Assembly: GCA_017451695.1 (NCBI GenBank)
Contig: JAFTNW010000009.1
Span: 53,689 to 117,688, forward strand
Reading direction: 5' to 3'
Length of the DNA: 64,000 nucleotides
Origin: Bacteroidaceae bacterium
Lineage (GTDB): Bacteria > Bacteroidota > Bacteroidia > Bacteroidales > Bacteroidaceae
Part shown: positions 26,277-34,730 of the stretch, piece by piece
How positions within the stretch are numbered: position 1 is the stretch's first letter
How the letters are laid out: every line of letters starts with the position of its first letter
Translations under genes and position numbers: made by a program
The notes under the pieces: model-generated
The model's database searches: none
What the model was told of the DNA's origin: nothing
Seen by the model: only the letters and a program-made list of their open reading frames with translations

Positions 26277-26514
26277 ATTTTAAGTGGTATGGTTTGTGTT
26301 CAAAAATTATAATACTTTGCAAAATTAATACTTTTTATCATAAACACCGCCAATATAATTAATAATTATTCCCTAATTTATTTATTAATTGATAAAAACC
26401 ATTGTTTTTCCCTCTTTTCGGCCGTTTCCTTCGTGCAACTCTTTGGCACATACAGAACAAAATCCTTGTTCCCGTGTTTTCTATCCATAATGAATTTTCA
26501 AAAACAGATAGATT

Positions 26515-27030
26515 ATGGCAAAAGAGAGTGTTTTGATATTGCGAAAACGTATAGAACTACCGGAACTGCTCGACCGGCTGAACGCTGCGCTCAGCGAGGA
26601 GTGGCTTGCGTTTTACCAATATTGGGTGGCAAGTTTTGTGGTAGAGGGCGCAATGCGCGCCGATGTGCAACGAGAATTCGAGGAGCATGCAATGGAGGAG
26701 TTCAATCATGCCAAGATGTTGGCCGATAGAATAATACAGCTCGAGGGTGTTCCTGTGCTCGACCCCATGCAATGGGTGTCGCTTGCGCGTTGCAAATACT
26801 CGCCACCCATAAAGAACGATGTGATAACCCTGCTCAAGGAGAATATTGCAGCCGAGCGTTGCGCAGTTATCCGTTATGAGGAGATAGCCTCTTTTACAAA
26901 TAACATAGATTATACCACATGCGATATTGCCAAGCGCATCATGGCTCAGGAAGAGGAGCATGAACAGGATTTGCAGGATTGCTTGCGCGATGTGGAGTGG
27001 ATAGTGCAATCTGCCGCTGTCAAGGTATAA
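26515..27030 (+). CDS. Ferritin-like protein, DPSL/bacterioferritin-related type
   Basis: 171 aa, four-helix ferritin-like fold. Di-iron ligands are readable: E29 region (E-E-W-L-A-F-Y-Q-Y), E62-x-x-H65, E114 and E146-x-x-H149. Two cysteines lie close to the second ligand set (Cys116 beside E114, and Cys136). Cys near the metal site is the hallmark of Dps-like (DPSL, thioferritin) proteins of Bacteroides and archaea, which use peroxide to oxidise iron and protect from oxidative stress. The assignment to DPSL rather than plain bacterioferritin is inference from these cysteines. The gene is monocistronic with a long palindromic terminator. Confidence 0.75.
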   Translation: MAKESVLILRKRIELPELLDRLNAALSEEWLAFYQYWVASFVVEGAMRADVQREFEEHAMEEFNHAKMLADRIIQLEGVPVLDPMQWVSLARCKYSPPIKNDVITLLKENIAAERCAVIRYEEIASFTNNIDYTTCDIAKRIMAQEEEHEQDLQDCLRDVEWIVQSAAVKV

Positions 27031-27069
27031 ACAAAAATTGTCATAGGCGTGGCCTATGACAATTTTTGT
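27031..27069. terminator. Palindromic bidirectional terminator
   Basis: Perfect 17-bp arms (27031-27047 and 27053-27069, core AATTGTCATAGG) with a 5-nt loop, between the convergent ferritin-like and aguB genes. Confidence 0.8.
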
Positions 27070-27102
27070 TTGGTTTATCCTCCATGCAATGGTTGCAGGC
27101 GG

Positions 27103-27990
27103 TTACTCTTCGTCCAAGAATCTTTTTGTGATAGGGTGGTACTCCTCTATGCGGCGGTCGCGCAGGAAAGGCCACCATTGGCGCACCTCCTCGCTACGTT
27201 TGAGGCTTATCTCCACAACCTCAATCTGCTCCTCCTCGCCAAAATGGGCAATGAACTCACCCTGCGGGCCGGCAATAAAGCTGTGTCCCCAGAATTGGAT
27301 GCCGCGTGTCTGCCCCGAAGGGTCGGGCTCATGCCCGCAGCGGTTTATGGCAACCACCGGCAGCCCATTGGCAACGGCGTGGCCGCGTTGCACTGTTTGC
27401 CATGCGCCAAGCTGTCTGCTTTTCTCTTCGTCGGTGTCGCTGCTCTCCCAGCCAATGGCGGTGGGGTATATCAGAATATCTGCACCGCGCAGTGCCATCA
27501 GGCGGGCACCCTCGGGGTACCATTGGTCCCAACACACCTGTACGCCTAATGTGCCAATACTCGTTTTTATGGGGCGGAACCCAATATCTCCGGGTGTGAA
27601 ATAGAACTTTTCATAGTATGCAGGGTCATCGGGGATATGCATTTTGCGGTATTTGCCGGCAATGCTCCCGTCCTTGTCGAATACCACCGCGGTGTTGTGG
27701 TACAATCCCTTTGCACGTGCCTCAAAGAGCGATGTTACAAGCACCACGCCACACTCTGCCGCTACCTTTCCGTAAAAATCGGTCGATGGGCCGGGGATGG
27801 GCTCGGCATAAGAGAAATTTGCGGTTGATTCCACCTGGCAGAAATAGGGCGAGTTATGCAATTCCTGCAATACCACCAATTGTGCGCCCTGTTCCGCAGT
27901 CTTGCGTATGGCCGCGGCAAGTTTCTCCTTGTTATTCTCTATGTTCTCTCCTATTGAGAGCTGAATCATTCCTACTTTAATCTTCTCCAT
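27103..27990 (-). CDS. aguB: N-carbamoylputrescine amidase
   Basis: 295 aa from ATG 27990. A TTG two codons upstream overlaps the aguA stop and is not needed. Nitrilase superfamily with the full triad: Glu in V-L-Q-E-L-H-N-S-P-Y-F, Lys in Y-R-K-M-H-I-P-D and Cys in V-Q-V-C-W-D-Q-W-Y-P-E. The C-W-D-Q-W-Y-P-E context and the G-W-E-S-S-D stretch are typical of AguB. It hydrolyses N-carbamoylputrescine to putrescine, CO2 and ammonia in the cytoplasm. It is third in the operon DUF2148-aguA-aguB, 2 bp after the aguA stop. Confidence 0.95.
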   Translation of the reverse strand: MEKIKVGMIQLSIGENIENNKEKLAAAIRKTAEQGAQLVVLQELHNSPYFCQVESTANFSYAEPIPGPSTDFYGKVAAECGVVLVTSLFEARAKGLYHNTAVVFDKDGSIAGKYRKMHIPDDPAYYEKFYFTPGDIGFRPIKTSIGTLGVQVCWDQWYPEGARLMALRGADILIYPTAIGWESSDTDEEKSRQLGAWQTVQRGHAVANGLPVVAINRCGHEPDPSGQTRGIQFWGHSFIAGPQGEFIAHFGEEEQIEVVEISLKRSEEVRQWWPFLRDRRIEEYHPITKRFLDEE

Positions 27991-27992
27991 AA

Positions 27993-29039
27993 TCAAATTT
28001 TATCGGGTGATGGATATTGCATGGTAACGCAGTGCAGCGAGCCATGCTGCTGAATCAGTGCCCTGCAATCTATTCCCACAATCTCCTTGTCGGGGAAGGC
28101 GGTTTGCAGCACCTCGGCTGCCTTTGCGTCGTTGTCGGGCTGTGCATAGGTGGGGTAGAGCACCGCATCGTTCATGATGAGGAAATTGGCATATGTTGCC
28201 GGCAGTCGCTGGCAATCATCGTCGTATATGGGTGCCGGCGATGGCAGTGCCAACAAGCGGTAGGGCTTTCCATCGGCAGTGCGGAAACTTTGCAGTTGTT
28301 CCTCCATCATTCGGAGGTCGTAATATTGCTCCTCGTCGTTCTTGTCGGCCTCCATATAAACAATGGTGTCGTTTGGCGCAAGGCGTGCAATGGTGTCAAT
28401 GTGCCCGTCGGTGTCGTCTCCTATGAGGTTGCCATAGTCGAGCCATAGTACGCGGTCGCAATGCAGCAGGCTTTTGAGTGCCGACTCTAAATTATACTGC
28501 AACATATTGTTCCTGTCGGGGGCAAGCAGACATTGCGATGTGGTAAGCAGGGTTCCTTTTCCATCTGTTTCAATGGAACCTCCTTCCAATACCCATGCCA
28601 GCGCGTTCTGATAAACGCCCTTCAATATTCCCGAATTGTATAGCTGCTTGTTTATGGCGTTGTCAAGCTCGGCATTGAATTTCAAGCCCCAGCCGTTGAA
28701 ACAGAAATCTACATAGTGGGGTGTGCCGTCGTTCTTGTCCAGCAGGGTGATGAATCCGTGGTCGCGTGCCCAGGTGTCGTTGGTGTCGCATGAGAAAACA
28801 ATGATATTCTTCATTGTGGCACCGGCATCCTGCAAGGTCTTTTCCACCTCCTGTTTTTCGGGTGTTACCACCAATAACCGCTCTCTTTGGCTAATTGCTT
28901 TTGCAATCTCAATGAAACAGGCTTCCACCTCCTCAAGCATATAGTACCAATCGCTCTTGGCATGTGGCCATGTGAGTTGTACCATGCTTTGCTTGTGCCA
29001 TTCGGCGGGGAAATATAAATCGGCGTGTTTGCTATTCAT
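27993..29039 (-). CDS. aguA: Agmatine deiminase
   Basis: 348 aa, peptidyl-arginine-deiminase fold. Typical motifs are M-V-Q-L-T-W-P-H near the N-terminus, D-T-W-A-R-D-H-G-F-I (substrate-binding Asp/Arg), L-E-G-G-S-I-E-T-D-G, D-D-T-D-G-H-I-D (catalytic His and Asp) and the late H-G-S-L-H-C-V-T-M-Q-Y-P with the nucleophilic Cys. It converts agmatine to N-carbamoylputrescine, the substrate of AguB encoded directly downstream. With an arginine decarboxylase elsewhere this completes arginine to putrescine. The start abuts the stop of the DUF2148 gene. Confidence 0.95.
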   Translation of the reverse strand: MNSKHADLYFPAEWHKQSMVQLTWPHAKSDWYYMLEEVEACFIEIAKAISQRERLLVVTPEKQEVEKTLQDAGATMKNIIVFSCDTNDTWARDHGFITLLDKNDGTPHYVDFCFNGWGLKFNAELDNAINKQLYNSGILKGVYQNALAWVLEGGSIETDGKGTLLTTSQCLLAPDRNNMLQYNLESALKSLLHCDRVLWLDYGNLIGDDTDGHIDTIARLAPNDTIVYMEADKNDEEQYYDLRMMEEQLQSFRTADGKPYRLLALPSPAPIYDDDCQRLPATYANFLIMNDAVLYPTYAQPDNDAKAAEVLQTAFPDKEIVGIDCRALIQQHGSLHCVTMQYPSPDKI

Positions 29040-29570
29040 TTATACTTTTCTTTTACGGTCGAAGAAGGGGTTTTTTGACGATGCGCTTACCGGTATGGCA
29101 ATTATGAAATTGCAACCATCGAGCCAGCCCAGCTGTTTTGCGGCATATCCGGCCGAGTACATAACTCTGGTGTCCAAACGCAAATCTGATGCTGTGGCAC
29201 AGGCCGAACCCACTGCAATACCCACATCAATGGTGTTCATGGCGCAGGGTACTCCCGCGGGGCGGCTGTCGCAAGTGGGGCATCCGCAGTAGGCGCAATT
29301 AAGCCCCATGGGCTCCTCATGTGAGCCTATAAGGACTATAGCTTCTGCCAATTGAATGTTACCGGCATCGCGCAACAATCCGCCTCTGCCAAGGCGCTCG
29401 CCTATGGAGTATAGCTCCTCGCTCAACTTGGTTATATCCTCGTCGGTAACAAGTGCCACCTCAATTATATCCACTCCTTTTGCTTTGGGGGCTGTGCGTG
29501 CAGCAGTCATCATCTGCATTGCAGCATCAATCACGTGCTTATGACGTGTCTCGCGTTCGTTGTATATCAT
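29040..29570 (-). CDS. DUF2148 ferredoxin-domain protein
   Basis: 176 aa. A Cys cluster, C92-x2-C95-x-C97-x2-C100-x8-C109 (context N-C-A-Y-C-G-C-P-T-C), matches the DUF2148 iron-sulfur domain. The start R-E-T-R-H-K-H-V-I-D-A-A-M-Q-M-M-T-A-A-R-T-A-P-K resembles the N-terminus of nitroreductases, as is known for this family. Function is unknown; a redox role is likely. It is the first gene of the reverse-strand operon with aguA and aguB, with no gap to aguA. A link to putrescine synthesis is therefore suggested only by position. Confidence 0.85.
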   Translation of the reverse strand: MIYNERETRHKHVIDAAMQMMTAARTAPKAKGVDIIEVALVTDEDITKLSEELYSIGERLGRGGLLRDAGNIQLAEAIVLIGSHEEPMGLNCAYCGCPTCDSRPAGVPCAMNTIDVGIAVGSACATASDLRLDTRVMYSAGYAAKQLGWLDGCNFIIAIPVSASSKNPFFDRKRKV

Positions 29571-29791
29571 AATATGTGAAATTTGGTCTGTAATCTTTTG
29601 CGAAGATAGATAAAAAAAACGAATAATATATAATAGCGGCCTAATGTTTATGCACCTTTGGTAAATTAAAATCTGTCAATTTTTTTGCAATCAAGGAGCC
29701 TTGCTTGAATACTTGTGCGGAAAATGAAGGTTGTTCAGATGAATAAAAATCATAAAAAAGCGAAAATGTAAAATTCTGCATTGATAAAAAA

Positions 29792-29822
29792 TTTTTTACT
29801 CCCTATGTTTTTTGTACCTTCG
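29792..29822 (+). promoter_or_regulatory. Promoter of the phospholipase D-like lipoprotein gene
   Basis: TTTT (29792-29795), 19-bp spacer, TACCTTCG (29815-29822), 26 bp before the ATG. Confidence 0.55.
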
Positions 29823-29848
29823 CACTCGTTTTCTCAAGGAATAGATAA

Positions 29849-31102
29849 ATGAACAATATTATAAAGTATATTTTTGTTGCGGTTGCTCCATTGTTGCTTG
29901 CGGCTTGCGGCAGTTTCCGGGCCATAGAGCGTGGGCACATCATGCAGTCCGACGAGGCCTTCAAATCCTATTTGCAGGCCGAGCAAATTGAAATAACTCC
30001 CAATAACGACGTTGAATTGCTCAATGGTGCGCACGAGAAGTTCGAGGATATGTTCGGCGCTATAAAAAATGCTAAACACCATATCCATCTCGAATATTTC
30101 AATTTCCGTAACGACTCCATCAACAAGGAACTCATTGCCCTGTTGGCGCAGAAGTCCAAAGAGGGGGTTGAGGTGCGTGCTCTATTCGATGCCTTTGGTA
30201 ATATGTCCAACAACAAACCGCTTAAAAAGGAGCATATCGAGGCTATTCGTGCGCAGGGCATAGAGCTTGTGAAGTTCGACCCCATAACCTTTCCATGGGT
30301 AAACCATTCGGTATCGCGCGACCACCGCAAAATAGTGGTGATAGATGGCGTGGTGGCATATACGGGTGGAATAAACGTAGCCGATTACTACCTCACAGGC
30401 CTCGAAGGCATAGGTAAATGGCGCGATATACATGCCAGGGTAGAGGGTGCTGCGGTGGCCAAATTGCAGGATATTTTCCTTGCGATGTGGAACCGCGAAA
30501 CCGGCCAGCAGATAGGCGGGCATAAATATTACCCGTTGCCGCCCGAGCCCGGCAAGGCGCAGGTGGCTGTTGTTGACCGTTGGCCCGGGAAAAATCCCAA
30601 ACAGATGCGCCAAGTGTATGCCAATGCGATAAACGCGGCAAAGGACAGCATTACAATAGTGAGCCCCTATTTTATACCTCTAAAAGTGGTGAGAAGAGCC
30701 ATTGAAAAAGCCATAGACGATGGTGTGCAGGTAAACATTATGCTCACAGCCAAGGGAGATATACCATTGCTGCCCGACGGTGTGTGGCGCTTGGGTTACA
30801 AATATATGAAACGCGGTGCCAATGTGTATATGTATAATGGTGGTTTCAACCACTCCAAGGTTATGTGTGCCGATGGCAAATACATGACAGTGGGTTCTAC
30901 CAACCTAAACAGCCGCAGTTTGCGTTACGACTACGAAACAAATATATTTGTTTTTGACGAGGAGGATACCCGCGACCTCTACGACATTATTGCCGAAGAT
31001 AAGAAAGAGAGCTTTCTGCTGACGAAAGAGATTTACAAGGAACGCTCTTGGTGGCGCCGTTTCTGCGGTTTCTTTGTAGTGCTTTTAACCCCGATAATGT
31101 AA
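29849..31102 (+). CDS. Phospholipase D-family lipoprotein (cardiolipin synthase-like)
   Basis: 417 aa. A lipoprotein-type signal ends at L-A-A-C (Cys20). Two HKD motifs are intact: H159-x-K161-x4-D166 and H335-x-K337-x4-D342, the first followed by G-G-I-N and the second by G-S-T-N-L-N-S-R-S. Together they form one phosphatidyltransferase active site. Cardiolipin synthases of the ClsA type normally have two N-terminal membrane helices; here they are replaced by a lipid anchor. It may thus be a periplasmic cardiolipin synthase-like enzyme or another PLD. The C-terminus is short and hydrophobic. Confidence 0.85.
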   Translation: MNNIIKYIFVAVAPLLLAACGSFRAIERGHIMQSDEAFKSYLQAEQIEITPNNDVELLNGAHEKFEDMFGAIKNAKHHIHLEYFNFRNDSINKELIALLAQKSKEGVEVRALFDAFGNMSNNKPLKKEHIEAIRAQGIELVKFDPITFPWVNHSVSRDHRKIVVIDGVVAYTGGINVADYYLTGLEGIGKWRDIHARVEGAAVAKLQDIFLAMWNRETGQQIGGHKYYPLPPEPGKAQVAVVDRWPGKNPKQMRQVYANAINAAKDSITIVSPYFIPLKVVRRAIEKAIDDGVQVNIMLTAKGDIPLLPDGVWRLGYKYMKRGANVYMYNGGFNHSKVMCADGKYMTVGSTNLNSRSLRYDYETNIFVFDEEDTRDLYDIIAEDKKESFLLTKEIYKERSWWRRFCGFFVVLLTPIM

Positions 31103-31114
31103 ATATTGTTTTAT

Positions 31115-31162
31115 AATAGCATAATTAATGGCTGCCCGCGGGCAGCCATTAATTATGCTATT
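31115..31162. terminator. Perfect 48-bp palindromic terminator
   Basis: Two 24-bp arms with no mismatch meet at CCCG|CGGG (31138/31139), between the convergent PLD and CBM9-like genes. Confidence 0.75.
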
Positions 31163-31166
31163 TATG

Positions 31167-31814
31167 CTATTCAAATTCCAATGTTCCAAAGAATTCGGGG
31201 CGGTGGAAACTTGGCTCTTTCCACTCGATGGGAGCCCACGAAATAAAATGCGGTGTGGGCAGTTCGTCGCCACATTTGTAAAAGTTGGCGCTCATTTTTT
31301 TGCCCTCCCAGCTATCGACACCGCTGCGGAACAGGGCACTCGCAGGGACAATCTCAATCACACTCCAGCTGTTCTCGCCTTCTCTCAAAGGGAAACACTC
31401 CGTGCCAAGTGAGGGGTGGCGCACCACACTGTCGATAACGCTCATGGGTGCCGCCTCCTTGGGTTCGTTGGCAGGGTGCCATGCGAGCAGTAACTTGCCT
31501 GTGCAGGTACATTCGAAATTATAGTAGTCCATGTTCCCATGTGGCGATACAAAGAACTCCACGCAGGGGTCGGTCCATGTTTTTCCCTGGTCCTCGGCCA
31601 CCTTTGCCAGAATATCCTTTTCGGTAACATCAAACTTTATGTAAAGTCTTTCGTTGTCGTGAAAAAGTTTTACATTTACCGCGGGGGTGTAAGGAAACTC
31701 CGCAGGCCAATTGCAACAGGCAACAGGCTCACCCTTCAATGTGGAAAAAACCTTCTCTATTTCCGCCATGCTGTTATCGGCGGGTGCTATTTTGGGTACA
31801 AAAATTTTTTTCAT
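31167..31814 (-). CDS. CBM9-like (DOMON-type) sugar-binding domain protein
   Basis: 215 aa from ATG 31814. The frame is open further upstream but without a better start, and a -7-like TATCTTCG (31852-31845) lies upstream of this ATG. One beta-sandwich domain of the carbohydrate-binding family 9 type: L-Y-I-K-F-D-V-T-E-K-D-I, D-P-C-V-E-F-F-V-S-P, the Y-Y-N-F-E-C-T-C-T-G-K strand and the late F-Y-K-C-G-D with W-A-P-I-E-W. No signal peptide is seen, so it may be cytoplasmic. Such stand-alone proteins are widespread in Bacteroidetes and have no tested role. Confidence 0.78.
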   Translation of the reverse strand: MKKIFVPKIAPADNSMAEIEKVFSTLKGEPVACCNWPAEFPYTPAVNVKLFHDNERLYIKFDVTEKDILAKVAEDQGKTWTDPCVEFFVSPHGNMDYYNFECTCTGKLLLAWHPANEPKEAAPMSVIDSVVRHPSLGTECFPLREGENSWSVIEIVPASALFRSGVDSWEGKKMSANFYKCGDELPTPHFISWAPIEWKEPSFHRPEFFGTLEFE

Positions 31815-31937
31815 TGTTATATGCTTTTTTGTTTTACACTTTGGCGAAGATAAACCATTTATTTGAAAAACCGCGCCATGGGAAGGAAATATTATGGAAT
31901 TTAAACTATTTTTGCATGGAGTAACATCTATATAATT

Positions 31938-32738
31938 ATGCCCATAATAGAGATAACAACCCTTGCACAGCCCGGTTTGGAGCCATACTGCACCCTCACC
32001 GAGGCGCAAATGCGTGGCGACAAAAATATTGCAAACGGAATATTTATAGCAGAGAGTCCCAAGGTTATAGAGCGTGCCCTTGATGCGGGTTGCCGCCCTT
32101 TATCGCTGCTGTGTGAGCGTAAACACATCACCGGCGATGCTGCTCACATAATAGCCCGCTGTGGCGATATTCCGGTATATACAGGCGGGCGCGAACTGCT
32201 TGCCTCGCTCACAGGCTACACACTCACCCGCGGTGTGCTTTGCGCCATGCAACGCCCCGCGCTGCCCTCTGTGGCCGATGTTTGCAATGGGGCACGCAGA
32301 GTGGTGGTTATCGACGGGGTGGTAGATACCACCAATATAGGTGCCATATTCCGTTCGGCAGCGGCATTGGGTGTAGATGCCGTGTTGCTCACACCGCAGT
32401 CGTGCGACCCGCTTAACCGCCGCGTAGTGCGTGTATCCATGGGTTCGGTGTTTCTTGTTCCTTGGACATGGATTCGCATGCCCATAAGCTCATTAAAGGA
32501 ACTCGGTTTCCGCACGGTGGCAATGGCACTCACCGACGACTCCGTATCCATAGACCATGAACCGCTTGTAAACGAAGAGAAACTTGCTATTATAATGGGT
32601 ACCGAGGGCGACGGGCTTGCCCCTCATGTAATATCTTCGGCCGATTATGTCGCCCGCATCCCCATGTCCCACGATGTTGATTCCCTTAATGTGGCGGCGG
32701 CTGCCGCGGTTGCTTTCTGGCAATTAAGGGCAAGGTGA
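31938..32738 (+). CDS. TrmH/SpoU-family RNA 2'-O-methyltransferase
   Basis: 266 aa. The N-terminal substrate-binding domain opens with E-A-Q-M-R-G-D and F-I-A-E-S-P-K-V-I. The SPOUT domain shows all three motifs: motif 1 V-D-T-T-N-I-G-A-I-F-R-S-A, motif 2 A-I-I-M-G-T-E-G-D-G-L and motif 3 I-P-M-S-H-D-V-D-S-L-N-V-A-A-A. The knotted fold binds SAM and methylates the ribose 2'-OH of rRNA or tRNA. The target base cannot be told. A -7-like TATTTTTG (31907-31914) precedes it. Confidence 0.9.
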   Translation: MPIIEITTLAQPGLEPYCTLTEAQMRGDKNIANGIFIAESPKVIERALDAGCRPLSLLCERKHITGDAAHIIARCGDIPVYTGGRELLASLTGYTLTRGVLCAMQRPALPSVADVCNGARRVVVIDGVVDTTNIGAIFRSAAALGVDAVLLTPQSCDPLNRRVVRVSMGSVFLVPWTWIRMPISSLKELGFRTVAMALTDDSVSIDHEPLVNEEKLAIIMGTEGDGLAPHVISSADYVARIPMSHDVDSLNVAAAAAVAFWQLRAR

Positions 32739-32873
32739 TTCTGAATTTTCGGTATGTTGCAGTATTTGTTATTTGTATGTTTTTCTGTTTGAATGATAGA
32801 TTTTGTTCAAAAAAGCCTCTTTAACAATAAACAACCATACAAACAGATAAACAACCAATAAAACTACCGAATT

Positions 32874-33512
32874 ATGAAGACAAGAATTTTCAATCTCATT
32901 ATCATAGATGAGAGCGGCTCCATGCAGAGTATCAAAAAACAGGCGATAGATAGTGTGAACGAAACCGTTCAGTCTATAAAAGCGGCCCAAGAGAAATATG
33001 CCGACCAAGAACATTTTGTGAGCCTTGTTACCTTTCACAACGATGTGAAAACCGTATATGAGTGCGTGGCTGCCGCAGATGTGGCAGAACTGACCACCGA
33101 AACATACCGCCCCACATGTTGCACAGCGTTGTACGATGCAATGGGTATGTCGCTTTGCGCACTCCGTCCCAAGGTGGCCGATGACGACAAGGTGCTTGTA
33201 ACCGTTGTTACCGATGGTTATGAAAACGCATCGCGTGAGTACAGCGGCATGGCTATAAAAGCGCTTGTGGATGAACTTAAAAAGAGAGGTTGGGTGTTTG
33301 CATACATAGGTGCAAACCAAGATGTGGAGGCCGTGGCTTCGACTATCTCTATAACCAATGTCCTGAATTTTGCAGCCACACCCACGGGTACGGCCTGTAT
33401 GAGTAGCAGGGTGGCAAAAGGGCGTTCGCGCTGGTTCGAAAAGATTTCCCAGGGTATATCGTCGGCTCCCCTTGATAATTGTGATTTTTTTGAAGAGGAT
33501 GAGAATGCATGA
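32874..33512 (+). CDS. VWA (von Willebrand factor A) domain protein
   Basis: 212 aa, a single vWA domain without signal peptide or membrane helix, so likely cytoplasmic. The MIDAS metal site is intact: D-E-S-G-S (residues 12-16), a Thr in the T-A-L-Y-D-A-M-G region and T-D-G-Y-E-N. The C-terminus ends with an acidic stretch. Similar short vWA proteins of the TerY type act beside chaperones or stress operons, but no partner gene is next to it here. The 134-bp leader is A-rich and contains an 11-bp direct repeat (32827 and 32847). Confidence 0.83.
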   Translation: MKTRIFNLIIIDESGSMQSIKKQAIDSVNETVQSIKAAQEKYADQEHFVSLVTFHNDVKTVYECVAAADVAELTTETYRPTCCTALYDAMGMSLCALRPKVADDDKVLVTVVTDGYENASREYSGMAIKALVDELKKRGWVFAYIGANQDVEAVASTISITNVLNFAATPTGTACMSSRVAKGRSRWFEKISQGISSAPLDNCDFFEEDENA

Positions 33513-33513
33513 T

Positions 33514-33557
33514 AATACATCGATGGCAATTCCCGCGGGAATTGCCATCGATGTATT
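33514..33557. terminator. Perfect 44-bp palindromic terminator
   Basis: Perfect arms centred at TTCCCG|CGGGAA (33535/33536), between the convergent VWA and glsA genes. It touches the glsA stop codon. Confidence 0.75.
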
Positions 33558-34540
33558 CAACACATTACCGTTTGAGTCTCTCCAATGGTTATCCTGTCGC
33601 CACTGAACACGTTCAGCCCCAGCCGTTTCATAATGTGTGCAATGGCTTTCTGCGCTCTCACTGAATTTCCTGCGGCATCTATTGGCGGCGAAAAAGCGGC
33701 AATACCAAAGGCTCCGGGGAGAACACCCATGATACCACCGCCCACGCCTGTTTTTGCCGGAATTCCCGTACTGAACAACCAATCGCCTGTGTTCTCGTAG
33801 AAACCCACCGAAGCTATCATGGATACAATCTTGGTTGTCAGTTGTCGCGGAAAAACCTCTCTCTTTGTTACAGGATTCACGCCGCCACCTGCAATGGTGC
33901 CCGCAAAAACCGCGAGTTCGCTTGTTGTAACTCCCAAAGAGCATTGGCGCGTGTATAGGTCGAGCGACATTTCGGGCTCATCATATATGCGGTTGTAGCT
34001 CTTCAAAAGCCAGGCTATTGCGCGGTTGTTGTGGTTGCTCACACTCTCCGATTTGTAAAGCTCGTCGATTAGCGGGAGTGAACTGCCACACAATTCGTTT
34101 AAGTTGTGTAGAATGTTCTCCCATTTGAGGTGCTCGTCGCCCACAGGGCGCACCATGCTGACGGCGGCAATGGCTCCTGCATTTACCAATGGAGTGGAAG
34201 GGTGGTCTTTTTCCAATAGTAGAGCCATTATTGAGTTGAAAGGCAGTCCGGTGGCGTCGGCACCTATCATATCCATAATGGTATTTGCACCATACTCTTT
34301 TAGCACCAATAATGCTGTTGCTACTTTGGAAACAGACTCAATACCAAAGCGGTAACTGCTGTCGCCGGCCTCAATTATTTCGCCATCGGGCAAGCACACC
34401 GCTATTGCAAACAGCTTGCTGTCTATGCGTGCAAGGTAGGGGATGTATTGTGCGTTGCGGCCGCTTTTTTCCTCCTTGCAACATTCGTAAGCCTCTTGCA
34501 CAGCTGCTCGCAGTTCCTCTCTTGTAATCCTTCTCTCCAT
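33557..34540 (-). CDS. glsA: Glutaminase A
   Basis: 327 aa. Serine-type glutaminase with a beta-lactamase-like fold. The S-V-S-K motif holds the catalytic Ser and Lys. Other conserved parts are N-A-G-A-I-A, the Y-K-S-E-S segment, N-N-R-A-I-A and the G-V-G-G-G-I stretch near the C-terminus. It hydrolyses glutamine to glutamate and ammonia. Its neighbour on the same strand is gadB, which decarboxylates glutamate to GABA. Released ammonia and proton-consuming decarboxylation together fit acid resistance, as known for gut Bacteroides. The genes are 190 bp apart, so separate transcription is possible. Confidence 0.95.
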   Translation of the reverse strand: MERRITREELRAAVQEAYECCKEEKSGRNAQYIPYLARIDSKLFAIAVCLPDGEIIEAGDSSYRFGIESVSKVATALLVLKEYGANTIMDMIGADATGLPFNSIMALLLEKDHPSTPLVNAGAIAAVSMVRPVGDEHLKWENILHNLNELCGSSLPLIDELYKSESVSNHNNRAIAWLLKSYNRIYDEPEMSLDLYTRQCSLGVTTSELAVFAGTIAGGGVNPVTKREVFPRQLTTKIVSMIASVGFYENTGDWLFSTGIPAKTGVGGGIMGVLPGAFGIAAFSPPIDAAGNSVRAQKAIAHIMKRLGLNVFSGDRITIGETQTVMC

Positions 34541-34618
34541 TGTTTTTTTATATTATTCAATTATTAATGTTAATTTTCTTTTTGGTGGTTATATAGAATA
34601 TTACACTAAATGTAAGAT

Positions 34619-34696
34619 TGTCATCTCGAACGTATGTGAGAGATCTAAATAGTTATTTATTGAGATTTTTCCTCCCTTTGGTCGTCAAAATGACAA
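34619..34696. repeat. Degenerate dispersed palindromic repeat
   Basis: Imperfect inverted repeat between glsA and gadB. The left end TTGTCATCTCGAACG pairs with the right end GTCGTCAAAATGACAA, and the inner parts contain GAGAGATCT and TGAGATTTTTC. It resembles the intergenic palindromes with TGTCATTTCGA ends that occur in many copies in Bacteroidetes genomes. Only one copy is seen in this window. Confidence 0.55.
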
Positions 34697-34730
34697 CCTT
34701 GTGTAAACTGCTATATAAATACCTTCTTTT

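Noticed and set aside
32769..33944. A 391-codon open frame on the reverse strand opposite the VWA gene and the end of glsA
   Set aside because: It lies antisense to a VWA gene with an intact MIDAS site and overlaps glsA in another frame. Its translation is rich in Cys, His and Arg and has no domain-like pattern. It also runs through the palindromic terminator.
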